Positions 53,151 through 62,849 are shown, counted from the stretch's first letter. The stretch: 64,000 nt of DNA from Microcaldota archaeon (GCA_021817565.1 JAKAUP010000003.1:186001-250000); one strand, 5' to 3'. Numbers and translations: made by a program. The notes: generated from the letters alone by a model not told the origin.

Positions 53151-54347
53151 TTATTGTGACAGGTTTATGGCAGTGGCGAACAAAATGTTTGCGCTTGCAG
53201 TTTTTTTCAAAGCTCCGAGTATCTTCGCCCTCTGGTATGCAATCTCAGGTATCATACAGCTCAATCTTTCTGCGGAAAGATTCTCCTTTAGGGCCGCCTC
53301 GTATCTGCCGCACAGGAACAGGTGTTTTGCTTTTAACATGGTCAAGTATGGATTATTTTGGTACTGTCTCGCTATTTGTGTGATGGTTGAAAGCGCTTTG
53401 CCAGGCTTACCCATCTCGTACTGCGCCGATGCTGCATATGTATATTTGAGCATGATGTCACCATCCTGCAGTTTTGAGTCATCTATGCTCGCGAGAACCT
53501 TTAACAACTCTGCGTGATGCGAGGTTTTGCTCAATATTTCCGCTTTCTTGATTAGGCATTCGTCCCTTGGTGCCCCGGTCAGTATCGCTCGGTCAAGCAC
53601 GGCCAGAGCACCAGCCTTGTTTGACATCTTGCATAAAGCATCCGCAGCAGTAAACCACGCCCCGGTCATATTGGACAACTCCCGGGCAGCCTTCAAAGAA
53701 GTTCGCGCGGCGAGATGGTAATCCCCATTGCCCAGCGCCTCGACCCCTGCGTTCCACCTCGCCACATTGAGAAGCTGGTCAATTTCCCTTATTGTATAGT
53801 CAGCGTAGTGATTATCGATGTGGTTCAGCGGGAAAACAGGATTGTATGCATCGGTTGTTTGGAAGGCATATGTGTTTCCACAAAGCAACACATGATTTTT
53901 TGTTATGATTACCATCATGCTTTTTCCCTTCCTGCATAAAGCGTCCGCCAAGGTTACTGATGAGGTATAACAGTTGTAGTGCAAAAACGGGACAGTAGAT
54001 TGGGCGAGCGTCAAGAAATCCGGATTAGGCACTTCAATACCCTCAAAAAACGCCATAGACGCAGCTCTGAATAGCTCTGCCTCGGCTTCTGGCTTATTGC
54101 TCTCCGTGTCGTATGCCCCGATCTTCCGCATTATATTTTTTACCGTTGACTCATACTGTCTCCGTATCGACTTCAGCTCCTTTCTGCCGATATTGTGCAC
54201 TTCCGCTTCTAACCCGATAATCTGGTCTACCGGCACTTGCCTGAGCTGGATGTGCTTTGGTAAGCGAATGGGGACTTCTAGCTCCACACATACATCCAGC
54301 TTGTTTTTCTTTGCCATCAACTCAGCCCGATTCATCAGAGGCAGCAC
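53151..54347 (-). CDS. Transglutaminase-like/TPR protein
   Basis: 398 residues. N-terminal 170 residues include a possible papain-like triad: C126 (FLHYNCYTSSVTLADALC), H152 (KNHVLL) and D166 (TTDAYNP), resembling TPR-linked transglutaminase-like proteins. The rest is about five TPR repeats (WNAGVEALGNGDYHLAARTS; AYAASAQYEMGKPGKALS). The start overlaps the preceding gene (54322-54765) by 26 nt, so the two work together. Substrate unknown. Confidence 0.7.
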   Translation of the reverse strand: MLPLMNRAELMAKKNKLDVCVELEVPIRLPKHIQLRQVPVDQIIGLEAEVHNIGRKELKSIRRQYESTVKNIMRKIGAYDTESNKPEAEAELFRAASMAFFEGIEVPNPDFLTLAQSTVPFLHYNCYTSSVTLADALCRKGKSMMVIITKNHVLLCGNTYAFQTTDAYNPVFPLNHIDNHYADYTIREIDQLLNVARWNAGVEALGNGDYHLAARTSLKAARELSNMTGAWFTAADALCKMSNKAGALAVLDRAILTGAPRDECLIKKAEILSKTSHHAELLKVLASIDDSKLQDGDIMLKYTYAASAQYEMGKPGKALSTITQIARQYQNNPYLTMLKAKHLFLCGRYEAALKENLSAERLSCMIPEIAYQRAKILGALKKTASANILFATAINLSQ

Positions 54348-54765
54348 TGTCCTGGATTTTGTTGGTTTCGCGCCTTGTAAGGTTATATAACAATTCCTCC
54401 AAACGCGACAGTTCGACCAACCTGTCGAATACTTCTATTATTTGCGTTTGGGATGGTTTCTTCGTTTTGAAGCATAATACTAAGTAATTGTTCCTGCCTT
54501 GTAGCTTGAAGAACATTATCGGATCTGAAGTGATATCCGATATTTCCGGTGTTTTGAAACTCTTTGAAATGAATTCTTCCGCCCTTTCAAGCTCTTGCCT
54601 TGAGGTGCAGTTTAGTTCTAGCGCATATTTGAATATTCCTAAGAAGCACTCTTCTCCGGCTTCCGCGCTTCTGGATATCCTGCCGGTAAACTTTGGGATA
54701 TGCTCCTTTGTGTATATGACCTTCCTTGGATATGCCGTTGATTCATTTTGCCTCGAGGTTGACAT
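54322..54765 (-). CDS. Protein of unknown function, upstream of the TPR protein
   Basis: 147 residues from ATG 54765 (MSTSRQNESTAYPRK); the open frame runs further upstream but has no better start. Soluble, alpha/beta, with one Cys-containing helix (ELNCTSRQELERAEEF). No recognised family. The 26-nt overlap with the TPR gene implies translation coupling. Confidence 0.6.
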   Translation of the reverse strand: MSTSRQNESTAYPRKVIYTKEHIPKFTGRISRSAEAGEECFLGIFKYALELNCTSRQELERAEEFISKSFKTPEISDITSDPIMFFKLQGRNNYLVLCFKTKKPSQTQIIEVFDRLVELSRLEELLYNLTRRETNKIQDSAASDESG

Positions 54766-54875
54766 GGAACCGCTTTTGTATGGTTTTCTTGATATATATC
54801 CCTTTTGTGCGATTATTGATAAATATTGGCATTCTAATATATTTTGGTTAAGGTGGGTATAGAGATATAGTATTG

Positions 54876-55400
54876 ATGAATGCAATGGACGCTTTGATAA
54901 AGAGGGAAAAGAGGGATAACGCCTTTGATATATCCAGCAAGGTAAGGATACTAGATAAGGAACATACATACAATAAAGCCTTGCTTGAGACCGAACGGAT
55001 CGGATTTAGGCTTTTGACCCTTACGGAGTTTATAAGGGGCTTGCATCCGCGTTTTGAATTGTACGATAAATTAGTTGCACGTGAGAATGAAGATTTGAGC
55101 TTCTGGGTTGTCGCTGACATAAAACTCAGATTAGGCCGTTTCGCAAAAATTAATTACGGCAGAGGAACGATTGTTGGGGTAAGCGAGGAGTTGTGGGAGA
55201 AAACACTTCCGGAATTGAGGGCTCTCTATTACGAAGGGCCTCTGCCGCTTACTATAGACATACCGAACGACGGAAACGAAAGATTTACCGTGGTTGGGGG
55301 CGACGCGGCTTATGGGAGTAAAAGCTGTGTGATATGTGTACCGTTAGAGCACGAAAAGATTCCAGATAAAACGCTACTTAGACGAAACGAACAACAGTGA
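54876..55400 (+). CDS. Protein of unknown function
   Basis: 174 residues from ATG 54876 (MNAMDALIKREKRDN); TTG 54873 is an alternative. Soluble, alpha/beta, with KVRILDKEHTYNKALLETERIGFRLLTLTEF near the start. Middle part VVADIKLRLGRFAKINYGRGT. I do not recognise the family. Divergent from the 147-residue gene. After the stop, 55401-55526 is non-coding and GC-rich, with a GCTGCC/GGCAGC inverted repeat at about 55437-55469 of unknown meaning. Confidence 0.55.
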   Translation: MNAMDALIKREKRDNAFDISSKVRILDKEHTYNKALLETERIGFRLLTLTEFIRGLHPRFELYDKLVARENEDLSFWVVADIKLRLGRFAKINYGRGTIVGVSEELWEKTLPELRALYYEGPLPLTIDIPNDGNERFTVVGGDAAYGSKSCVICVPLEHEKIPDKTLLRRNEQQ

Positions 55401-55526
55401 ACGGCGAAGCATCCGTGCAAGCACATTGCCGGGCGCTGCCAGGTGCACGCTCTCTGCGCTGGGCAGCTTGCTACTTAGTTGAACGGCAGGCTTCTTCTTG
55501 TGCCTGGTTCTAGAAGTTTCCCTCAG

Positions 55527-56759
55527 TCATCTTCGCGCACTGTTCTGAGTAGGCGGATGCCTTAATGGTTTGAGCGCGGAATGTGCGCTGCTTGCTTGTT
55601 TTTCCCCCTTTTCCAGAACCAGAAGCTCTCTCCCCACTGTCTGCGCCTCCCTGTGATATATTAATGGCTGGCCGCCGTTGCTCTTGAACAGTATGCGCTT
55701 GAACCCCATGCGCTCAAGCTTTGCGGCAGTGGGTAAACGGATTCTCTTCCCGTTGACGAACCATATCGGGACTGCTATGCAGCACCTCTTGCCGGGCTTT
55801 ATCTGGCGGGACACGTTCTCTAAGAATTTCCTGAGTAGCGTATCGCACTCGTCCTTCATTCTCTTGACTTCTTCCTCCTTTACCCGTCCGTGCAGTCTGG
55901 GTCCTAGATAGATCTCTGTGACTATGTGCCCTACCTCATCCCATGAGGCGGATATCGCATCACACTTGTACGCCTTCCAATGCGGTATCTTCCTTTGCTT
56001 TTCAAGCCATTCCATGTTCTCTTTCGTGTATCCCACCATCCCGTAGTTTATATCACATGCAATACTTCTTGCACCCATCAATGAAGCTTCCATCGGTATG
56101 GTCCCTGTTCCGGAAAATGGATCCAGTACCACGGAGCCGTCCGAGACCTTCGCTAGATTGAGCATTATCTGCGCGAGCTTTGGGGGAAGCATACCGGTCT
56201 TAGGATCCCTCTTTGGCTTGCCGTAATCCCGCTTGGAGTACCAGTTTATGTCTTGCACTGAGACTGTTTTGCCTATCCACGCTTTACCCTTATCCGCAAC
56301 GATAAGGAATTCGTTGCCCCCTTCTTCTGTTAGCTTGTTGTATAACACCTGCGCCGTATTAAGTGCGCTTTCTCTGGTTGGGATCGATACCTTTACCTTT
56401 GTGCCCCTATCTTCAAGCCTTCTTTTCACTGTAAATGAGATGCTTATTATCCTGCCTTGATTTGAGTGTATGCCGTAAGTACTAATACCAAGCCTTGCCT
56501 TTTCGGTTCCCTCTTTTATCGATGAGAGAATTTTGCCTATTGCAAAAGATGAGAGAGCACTTATGTTCCCAAACGTGGTCTCTCCCAACACTGCCCCTAT
56601 TTTTATTGTGCCCCCAAGCCGCTCATGTTTTATGGGTTGGTCCACGTCCACAATTGCGCATTCGCCCGCGAGCGTTATCTCTTTGTTTCCGGTTATCGAC
56701 TCAAGCTCTGCCAGGCCCAGTTCCCTTTGTCTCCCCAGAACAAAAATCATCTTTGCCAT
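55527..56759 (-). CDS. THUMP-type RNA methyltransferase with unusual motif IV
   Basis: About 410 residues from ATG 56759 (MAKMIFVLGRQRELGLAE). N-terminal THUMP-like part, then class I SAM domain: motif I VLDPFSGTGTIPMEA. Members of the Trm11/TrmG10 group carry D-P-P-Y at motif IV; here it reads VTEIYLGP. The fold and other motifs are kept. Possibly a tRNA guanosine methyltransferase with altered chemistry. C-terminal 35 residues are low-complexity. Confidence 0.8.
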   Translation of the reverse strand: MAKMIFVLGRQRELGLAELESITGNKEITLAGECAIVDVDQPIKHERLGGTIKIGAVLGETTFGNISALSSFAIGKILSSIKEGTEKARLGISTYGIHSNQGRIISISFTVKRRLEDRGTKVKVSIPTRESALNTAQVLYNKLTEEGGNEFLIVADKGKAWIGKTVSVQDINWYSKRDYGKPKRDPKTGMLPPKLAQIMLNLAKVSDGSVVLDPFSGTGTIPMEASLMGARSIACDINYGMVGYTKENMEWLEKQRKIPHWKAYKCDAISASWDEVGHIVTEIYLGPRLHGRVKEEEVKRMKDECDTLLRKFLENVSRQIKPGKRCCIAVPIWFVNGKRIRLPTAAKLERMGFKRILFKSNGGQPLIYHREAQTVGRELLVLEKGEKQASSAHSALKPLRHPPTQNSARR

Positions 56760-56826
56760 GCACTCCCCTTTGGTATCTCTCCAAACCATTTTATAATCTT
56801 TTAGAGCATTAAGACTGTTTCACGGT

Positions 56827-57804
56827 GTGTGGTTGAAAAAGAATGAATATGCGGAAAGGTTGCGTGAAGAGATAGATAATGCAGTATCAAACTCAGTATC
56901 TTACATATCAGGTATGGAGATATTCCCATTGATAAACTACGCGATTGGTCACGACGGGAAGAGGCTAAGGCCGATGATGAGCATAGTTATAGCGGAAGCG
57001 CTTGGGAAAAGGCGGGAGGACGTAATGAATCTTGCGCTTGCATTCGAAATGCTTCACACCGCCACGTTGGTACATGATGATATAATAGACGGCGATGAGC
57101 TGAGAAGGAGAGCGCCTTCTGTAAACAAGCGCTGGGGGCGCGATGCAGCCATACTTGTAGGGGATGCGCTAATATCCCTCGGGATAAGATTCTCCTCCAG
57201 TTATGGACAGGAAGTGATAAGCAGAGTAGCTGACTACGGAATAAGCCTGTGCAATGGAGAATACATAGACATAGCTGAGGAAAGGAACACCGATGTGGAT
57301 TATTACCTCAGAAAGATATATCTTAAATCCGCCTCTTTATTCAAGGCTGTGGCCGAGTGCGCAGGAGTGGCGGCCGATGCGCAGCCAAACATAGTATCAA
57401 AACTTTCTAGATTTGGAGAGAACTTCGGTATGGCGTACCAGATAAGGGACGACATTGTAGATACCTTCATTAATGGGAATGAACCGGGTAAAGACCTCAT
57501 AGACGGGAAGATAACCTTGCCACTTGTTTACCTTTACAACATGTCTGATGAAAAAGGAAGGGGCGCGATAAGGATGTCGATTGCCGAAATCAGGTCGGAA
57601 AAGGATGTGTCTGCAAGGATCTCCATAGCGAAGTCGATAGTGGAGATGATGCATGACTCCGGTTCGATTGATTATTCGAAAAAGATGATCTCTGACTACA
57701 CAAGCAAAGGTCTCGATGACTTGGAAGTGCTCCCTGAGGGTTTTTACAGGGATTACCTCAAGTCCATGCTAAAAGGAATTGAAAGTGGGGAGATAAGTCC
57801 ATAG
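56827..57804 (+). CDS. Isoprenyl diphosphate synthase (GGPP synthase)
   Basis: 325 residues with GTG start. First Asp-rich motif DDIID (LVHDDIIDGDELRRR) and second DDIVD (YQIRDDIVD), with GKRLRP and KT/A sequence between them. Makes C20/C25 prenyl chains for archaeal membrane lipids. Followed 5 nt after by primase, so the two share a transcript. Confidence 0.92.
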   Translation: MWLKKNEYAERLREEIDNAVSNSVSYISGMEIFPLINYAIGHDGKRLRPMMSIVIAEALGKRREDVMNLALAFEMLHTATLVHDDIIDGDELRRRAPSVNKRWGRDAAILVGDALISLGIRFSSSYGQEVISRVADYGISLCNGEYIDIAEERNTDVDYYLRKIYLKSASLFKAVAECAGVAADAQPNIVSKLSRFGENFGMAYQIRDDIVDTFINGNEPGKDLIDGKITLPLVYLYNMSDEKGRGAIRMSIAEIRSEKDVSARISIAKSIVEMMHDSGSIDYSKKMISDYTSKGLDDLEVLPEGFYRDYLKSMLKGIESGEISP

Positions 57805-57809
57805 GTGAG

Positions 57810-58973
57810 ATGGTGCTCGATAGTGCTTCTGAAAAGATTGCGAAAAACCTTTTCGCATCTTACTATAAAAGGACGGACTTGGGTATAAGCGATGTGGAAA
57901 AGCGTGAATTCGGGTTCGGCAACTTCGAAAAAAAGATAATGTTTAGGCATATCGCCTTCAAGGATTTAGGTGCACTCAAGGATTACGCCGTAAGCTCTGT
58001 ACCGGCATTCATTTCATGCTCTCCTTCCCTTTACCATTTCCCGGCCGCACGGCCTATGGAGAAGAAGGGATGGATCGGCTCTGAACTCGTATTCGACCTG
58101 GATTCTACAGACCTTGAGCTCCCCTGCCAAGAAAAGCACGGGAAGAGTTGGGTATGCTCTGAATGCCAGGATGCAGTTAAGGGCGAGTGCATAAGGCTGA
58201 TAGAGGATTTCCTCATACCCGATTTTGGATTCTCGAAGGGCGATATAAGAATCAACTTCAGCGGAAACAGAGGCTATCATGTGCACGTTAACTCTGAAGA
58301 AGTATTTGGATTAGGTTCTGATGCGAGAAAGGAGATGACTGATTATATTGCTGGAAATGGCATATCTGCAAAAAGTGTATTTCCGCTCATATCCAATAAG
58401 ACCGCAAGGCTTGAAGGTCCAAAACCTTCTGATTATGGGTGGGGCGGGAAGATAGCGAGGGGCATGATAAGCGCGCTCAACACAGGGGAGGGAGCGCTTG
58501 TCTCGCTGGGGATGACAAAGGGCGAGGCGAGGCTGATGCACGAAAACCGCGCAAACGTGATAATGGGAATAACAAACGGGAATTGGGATAAGGTTAGGAT
58601 ATCTGGAAGAGAAAGGTTCTGGAGCAGAGTAATCGAGAAGATGGCGGTCAAGCAGAGCGATTCCATAGATGGAAATGTCACAAGCAGCACTTACCATCTC
58701 TTGAGAATGCCGAACACGCTGCATGGGGATACCGGCCTTCTCTCCATAAAGATAAGCTCGATTGAGCGGCTGGCCGAGTTTGACCCGATGAGGCATTCTA
58801 TATCCTTCAAAAAAGGCGAGCACAGGGTAGAGATAACAAGGGATACCCAACCGATATCCATAGGGGAAGAGGAGTTGGGAAAGATGGATGTTGGGGCAAC
58901 GCTTGAGCTTCCGACTTACGCTGCGCTCTACTTGGTTCTTAAGCGATATGCAAGATTCTTGCTTGAAAGTTAG
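57810..58973 (+). CDS. priS: DNA primase small subunit
   Basis: 387 residues. Catalytic D96 and D98 (ELVFDLDSTD), zinc knuckle CQEKHGKSWVCSEC...GEC near 105-125, and SGNRGYHVHV. With PriL it forms the primase of the replisome. 5 nt after the prenyl synthase gene. Downstream is the AT-rich 290-bp gap. Confidence 0.95.
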   Translation: MVLDSASEKIAKNLFASYYKRTDLGISDVEKREFGFGNFEKKIMFRHIAFKDLGALKDYAVSSVPAFISCSPSLYHFPAARPMEKKGWIGSELVFDLDSTDLELPCQEKHGKSWVCSECQDAVKGECIRLIEDFLIPDFGFSKGDIRINFSGNRGYHVHVNSEEVFGLGSDARKEMTDYIAGNGISAKSVFPLISNKTARLEGPKPSDYGWGGKIARGMISALNTGEGALVSLGMTKGEARLMHENRANVIMGITNGNWDKVRISGRERFWSRVIEKMAVKQSDSIDGNVTSSTYHLLRMPNTLHGDTGLLSIKISSIERLAEFDPMRHSISFKKGEHRVEITRDTQPISIGEEELGKMDVGATLELPTYAALYLVLKRYARFLLES

Positions 58974-59263
58974 GAAGAAGACAGGCAACAGTGTTGCCTG
59001 CAATCGGTTGGGCGAAAAATGGCTAACATCTTGGGATGGGTTATGGATGTTTCAATTACTTATACAAAAGTATAAGTGATTCGCCAACCAATAATATTAC
59101 GCCTTTGCTTTATATATATGTGTTGGCTTAAATTAAGCATTATTTTTCTTAATTATTTCAATTTTATGTATATTCTTAAATTTTCTTTCAATATTTTTGG
59201 CTTTTTTACTTGTTTTTTACTACTTTTTATTTTAGAAAGCTATATATATTTGATAATAAAATA
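58974..59263. other. AT-rich non-coding stretch before the two-HTH regulator
   Basis: 290 bp with no credible gene. It is strongly AT-rich from 59080 on, with long T and A runs. It likely holds the promoter of the downstream regulator. Its place between priS and orc1 (2 kb away) makes it a candidate replication origin, but I find no clear ORB repeats. Nothing else is seen. Confidence 0.4.
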
Positions 59264-60595
59264 ATGATTATGGAACTACCTGAGAAGGTTATGGACACTT
59301 TTGAGATGCTGAAACGCGAGTATGGGGGGAAGCTCATTCTGAAGCGGTTAAATGGAGAATACTTAGTGCTTGAGCGCAGGCCTAAACGGCTATTGGACAG
59401 CAGACTGTATGCCAATCCTTATGTTTACATTGCAAGGATAACGGATTCCGGTTTGGTTGTACCTGCGAGGCACAGAACAATTGGCAAAAAGGAGATAGAT
59501 GCGCTTCTGGGGAAGGGAATTTCAAAGATTTCGACGGATACGGAGTATCGGGAAGCGCGGGAGAACGCTACCGATATCAATATAATAAAATTCCTGAGCT
59601 CTTACGGCCGCGCCTCTGCGAAGAGCGTAGGCGCTGCCGTTGGATTGAAGCCTACCGCTGCTTTCTACAGAGTCTCGAAACTTGAGGATAGGTACGGGAT
59701 AAGAAGGGTCGTTGAATTGGATATGTTGGCGTTAGGGTACAGTAGGTATATCCTCTTTGCGAAGTTTGAGAACAAAATGCCGGAAACCGATAAGATAAGA
59801 ACCGCTTTAAAGGACATAAAGGAGATACAGCTTGGGCTGGTCACAACCGGCAGATTTGATCTTGTATTGTATCTTTTTGCAAAAAATTCCAGGGATGTCG
59901 CATTCCTGATGAAACGTATTGCCACCTCCACAGAACTTAAGAATTATGATATAGACTTTAATCTTACCCCTTATTACATGAGCTTCGGGATTCAGCCGAC
60001 AGATCCGGATTTTGTCGGATCTGAGAGCATGAAAGAGAATGTTTGGATAAGGAGGAAGGGGAGCACTAAGCCCATGCCAAACCAGATAACCTCCAGGGAG
60101 TACGAGTTGATTAGGGTTATGGCGAAGGACGGAAATATGAGATTCGCAGATATAGACCGGATTACAGGCATGGCAAAAGGAACCTCGCGACACACTTATG
60201 AGAGACTGCTCGGGAAGGGAATTATAAAAATGGTAAGCATAGGAATGAGTAATCCGGATGTGAAGTACAATGCGGTAATTCTTACAAGGTTCATAAACGG
60301 AAGAAAGATGGAAGCATCAATGGAGAGCATAGCGCAGGATATTGTGGAGGAAAAGGGGATAGTGAACAAGTACGTTATGGTTGGGGACATTGCCTCGCCG
60401 TACGGCATAATAAGAGTAATGCCGGTGTTCCATGATGGAGATGTTGGTAAGGAAGTGGATAGGTTAAACGATTCGATAAAGGGTGCGCAAAGCGAGGGTA
60501 TGGTAGTGAGTGATGTTGTAAAGGGGGAGATAAACTACAGGAATATAGACATGAAGCTATCTAAGCAGTATAAATTGCTGGAAAAAAGAGTATGA
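59264..60595 (+). CDS. Two-domain Lrp/AsnC-like transcription regulator
   Basis: About 443 residues from ATG 59264 (or 59270). Two HTH regions: the first near residues 100-125 (YGRASAKSVGAAVGLKPTAAF), the second near 290-320 (NMRFADIDRITGMAKGTSRH). Each is followed by an effector/dimer-like region (LVTTGRFDLVLYLF; YGIIRVMPVFHD), so two Lrp-like units are fused in one chain. Lrp proteins sense small molecules and bend DNA. Target unknown. Confidence 0.8.
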   Translation: MIMELPEKVMDTFEMLKREYGGKLILKRLNGEYLVLERRPKRLLDSRLYANPYVYIARITDSGLVVPARHRTIGKKEIDALLGKGISKISTDTEYREARENATDINIIKFLSSYGRASAKSVGAAVGLKPTAAFYRVSKLEDRYGIRRVVELDMLALGYSRYILFAKFENKMPETDKIRTALKDIKEIQLGLVTTGRFDLVLYLFAKNSRDVAFLMKRIATSTELKNYDIDFNLTPYYMSFGIQPTDPDFVGSESMKENVWIRRKGSTKPMPNQITSREYELIRVMAKDGNMRFADIDRITGMAKGTSRHTYERLLGKGIIKMVSIGMSNPDVKYNAVILTRFINGRKMEASMESIAQDIVEEKGIVNKYVMVGDIASPYGIIRVMPVFHDGDVGKEVDRLNDSIKGAQSEGMVVSDVVKGEINYRNIDMKLSKQYKLLEKRV

Positions 60596-60742
60596 AACAG
60601 GATAGGTTAAGGCAAAATAAATAAAGAAAGACCAAGCCTTATCTCATCTAACCGGATAATCCTTCTTTGTCTGGAACTGTATCGTCTATTATCATTGCCA
60701 TACGTATTACCGCTATAGGATAATAAACTAACATTTATAAAG

Positions 60743-61246
60743 TTATGCGTCTTGCGTTACGACGGTTTGGTCGTCAAATATACCGTTCGTCTCCGATAGA
60801 GCTACCCTGGAATAGGCCTCGTTGTTGGATACCAGCACTGCGCAGTGAAGCAATTGAATTCTTGAACAGAGCTGCGCCTCTGTTTCGGCAAAGCTTACAA
60901 AACCGATATTTATCCCTTTCTGCTTTGCGTTCTTGAATAGGGAAACTGCTTGCCCTATCCTCTTTGAACGCAGAAGGTCGAGGCTGGTAGTGATTGGATA
61001 TAGTGCGAAATACAATGCCACATCCTTGTCTGCCGCTTCTGCGATAAGCCGGTTCTCAACCCTGTAATCTTCGACAACCATACCTTTTACTCCTTCCCTG
61101 ATACGCCTTATCGCATCCTTCTCTGATGCAAGAATCAGCTTTGATTGATATCCCATTAACTCCTTTGCGGCAAATATGCGTTCGAACCCCAGCTTTTTGG
61201 CGCGCGATTCTTCCACATGCATGCGCGCAATGTCATATGCAATCAT
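60743..61246 (-). CDS. Rpp30-like RNase P subunit, shortened
   Basis: 167 residues. Pattern resembles archaeal Rpp30 (PHP-like barrel): KGMVVEDYRVENRLIAEAAD, then LDLLRSKRIGQAVSLFKNAKQK and LVSNNEAYSRVALSE near the end. It is shorter than typical Rpp30 (about 210-240) and no complete metal site is visible. Located next to orc1. Confidence moderate. Confidence 0.5.
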   Translation of the reverse strand: MIAYDIARMHVEESRAKKLGFERIFAAKELMGYQSKLILASEKDAIRRIREGVKGMVVEDYRVENRLIAEAADKDVALYFALYPITTSLDLLRSKRIGQAVSLFKNAKQKGINIGFVSFAETEAQLCSRIQLLHCAVLVSNNEAYSRVALSETNGIFDDQTVVTQDA

Positions 61247-62452
61247 TCAGACAGCCTCCTTTAGACCAAATATGCTTTTCTCTATCACTTCCTGCGTCTT
61301 GTCCTGTGGGTATAGCAGCTTGATTAGTTTTGTATGGCCTCTTATCCCCTTCCCTGAATCGAATGTCTTTATTATGCCCTGCACTTCAAGCTCTGATATG
61401 TAGTTCCTATACCATCTCTCGCTCTTCGGGGCCCTTCTTACGCTTTCCGATATTGACCTGTATTGGCGGTACACCTCGCCGCTGAATATGTACTTATCCT
61501 CTCCGTCAGTTATGAGCTTCCTGTAAGAGCCTCCGTCCTTTGAGAGTTTTGATATCGCATAGAGCACAATCTTCTGCTGTTCCGGAAGGGTCGCTATTAC
61601 ATCGTATACTATGTCCCTCTCCGCAATCTTTATCGCCTCTTCCGCTTCTTCCATTGTCAGCTTGTCCTTCGCCTTCTCCTCTGCGAGCTCACCAGTATGC
61701 GATATTATCTTGAGTGAGAGGCGCGCGTCGCCGCCATGCTGTGATGCGGCTCCGGCAACATAGCGCAGCACTGTCTCTTCCACTACCCCCTTCTTGAAGC
61801 CTTTCTCTGCGCGGTCCTTTATTATTGCGTATATCTCGTTTGCATTATATGGAGGGAATACGATCTCGGTCTCATAAAGAGCAGAAAGGCTCCTAGGGTC
61901 AAGGCTTTCCTTGAATGAGACGTTATTGGATATGCCTACGATGGTAAATCCCCCGGCGCGCATGTCGCTGTTTATCCTTGTCAATGTGTATACCAGATCG
62001 TCTAGATCCTTTACTATATCTATCTCATCCAGTATGGTTATGAGTGTCTTATTGTCTTCCTCTATCCAGTTGGCTATCTTCTCGTAAAGGTCTATTGCCC
62101 CATAGCCCCTTTTCGAATATGTCGGCAGATGATCCGATATGATCTTGTTCAGTACCCTATATCTAGAGTTGTACATCTTGCAGTTAATGTATGACACCTT
62201 TGCCTTGGAGTTGGGTATCATCTCCACCTCTTTCACAACATACTTTGCACAGCTTGTCTTGCCTGTGCCTGTCTTCCCATACAGAAATATGTTTCGGCCC
62301 TTCTCTCCTTTAAGTGAAGGAGCTAGAGCGCGCTCTATCTTGCCAATCTCTTTCTCCCTGAAAAGCAGGTTGGGCGGAATGTAATGAGGGGAAAGCACCT
62401 CACGGTCTGCGAATATTTTTGATTCTCCGAGAAGGTCGCTTAGTTTCTGCAT
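61247..62452 (-). CDS. orc1: Replication initiator Orc1/Cdc6
   Basis: 401 residues. AAA+ ATPase: Walker A 59-66 (GKTGTGKT), Walker B ILDEID near 140, sensor motifs, then C-terminal winged-helix. Marks replication origins and loads MCM. Its end touches the Rpp30-like gene. Upstream short region 62453-62511 shows no clear origin repeat. Confidence 0.95.
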   Translation of the reverse strand: MQKLSDLLGESKIFADREVLSPHYIPPNLLFREKEIGKIERALAPSLKGEKGRNIFLYGKTGTGKTSCAKYVVKEVEMIPNSKAKVSYINCKMYNSRYRVLNKIISDHLPTYSKRGYGAIDLYEKIANWIEEDNKTLITILDEIDIVKDLDDLVYTLTRINSDMRAGGFTIVGISNNVSFKESLDPRSLSALYETEIVFPPYNANEIYAIIKDRAEKGFKKGVVEETVLRYVAGAASQHGGDARLSLKIISHTGELAEEKAKDKLTMEEAEEAIKIAERDIVYDVIATLPEQQKIVLYAISKLSKDGGSYRKLITDGEDKYIFSGEVYRQYRSISESVRRAPKSERWYRNYISELEVQGIIKTFDSGKGIRGHTKLIKLLYPQDKTQEVIEKSIFGLKEAV

Positions 62453-62511
62453 ATATACCCCACATTATAAAAGCACTATCGGCTTATATTTGTTGAATAA
62501 AGTTATAAAAT

Positions 62512-62838
62512 CTACTTTAACAAACCGCGCTCTTTCAGTCTATTGGCATCTGATATACTATACCTCATCACTATGTCACCACGTTCATCACCCTGAACGG
62601 GCCACGGGGAAACAAGCACCACATCGTTCTCCTTTATCCAGAACCTGCGCTTATATTTTTTGGGAATGATGCATACGCGCTCCTTCCCATCCATGCAGTG
62701 CACAAGAAATCTGGATGAGCCTTGCGATTTTACCACAACCCCGGCCGTCTCCGGATCCCTGGGCACGCGCAGCGCGTGCTCGGCTTCTGGAAGCGCTTTT
62801 TTCCTGTTGAAATTCCCGCGTGTGTGTCCTTTTTTCAT
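62512..62838 (-). CDS. Translation initiation factor aIF1A
   Basis: 108 residues from ATG 62838 (MKKGHTRGNFNRKK); the open frame extends upstream into the aIF2-beta gene, but this start matches the family. OB-fold: VCIIPKKYKRRFWIKENDVV and DIVMRYSISDANRLKERG. Helps start-codon scanning/ribosome occupancy. Confidence 0.93.
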   Translation of the reverse strand: MKKGHTRGNFNRKKALPEAEHALRVPRDPETAGVVVKSQGSSRFLVHCMDGKERVCIIPKKYKRRFWIKENDVVLVSPWPVQGDERGDIVMRYSISDANRLKERGLLK

Positions 62839-62849
62839 CAAGTAATCGC

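Noticed and set aside
55437..55469. Inverted repeat in the GC-rich gap as a structured RNA
   Set aside because: Only a 6-bp outer stem is clean; no H/ACA or C/D boxes could be assigned.
60596..60742. TAAGGC/GCCTTA hairpin as an RNA gene
   Set aside because: Stem is 6 bp with a long loop and no other conserved feature; at most a weak terminator after the regulator gene.
62453..62511. Replication origin directly upstream of orc1
   Set aside because: Only 59 bp and no repeated ORB-like sequence can be seen.
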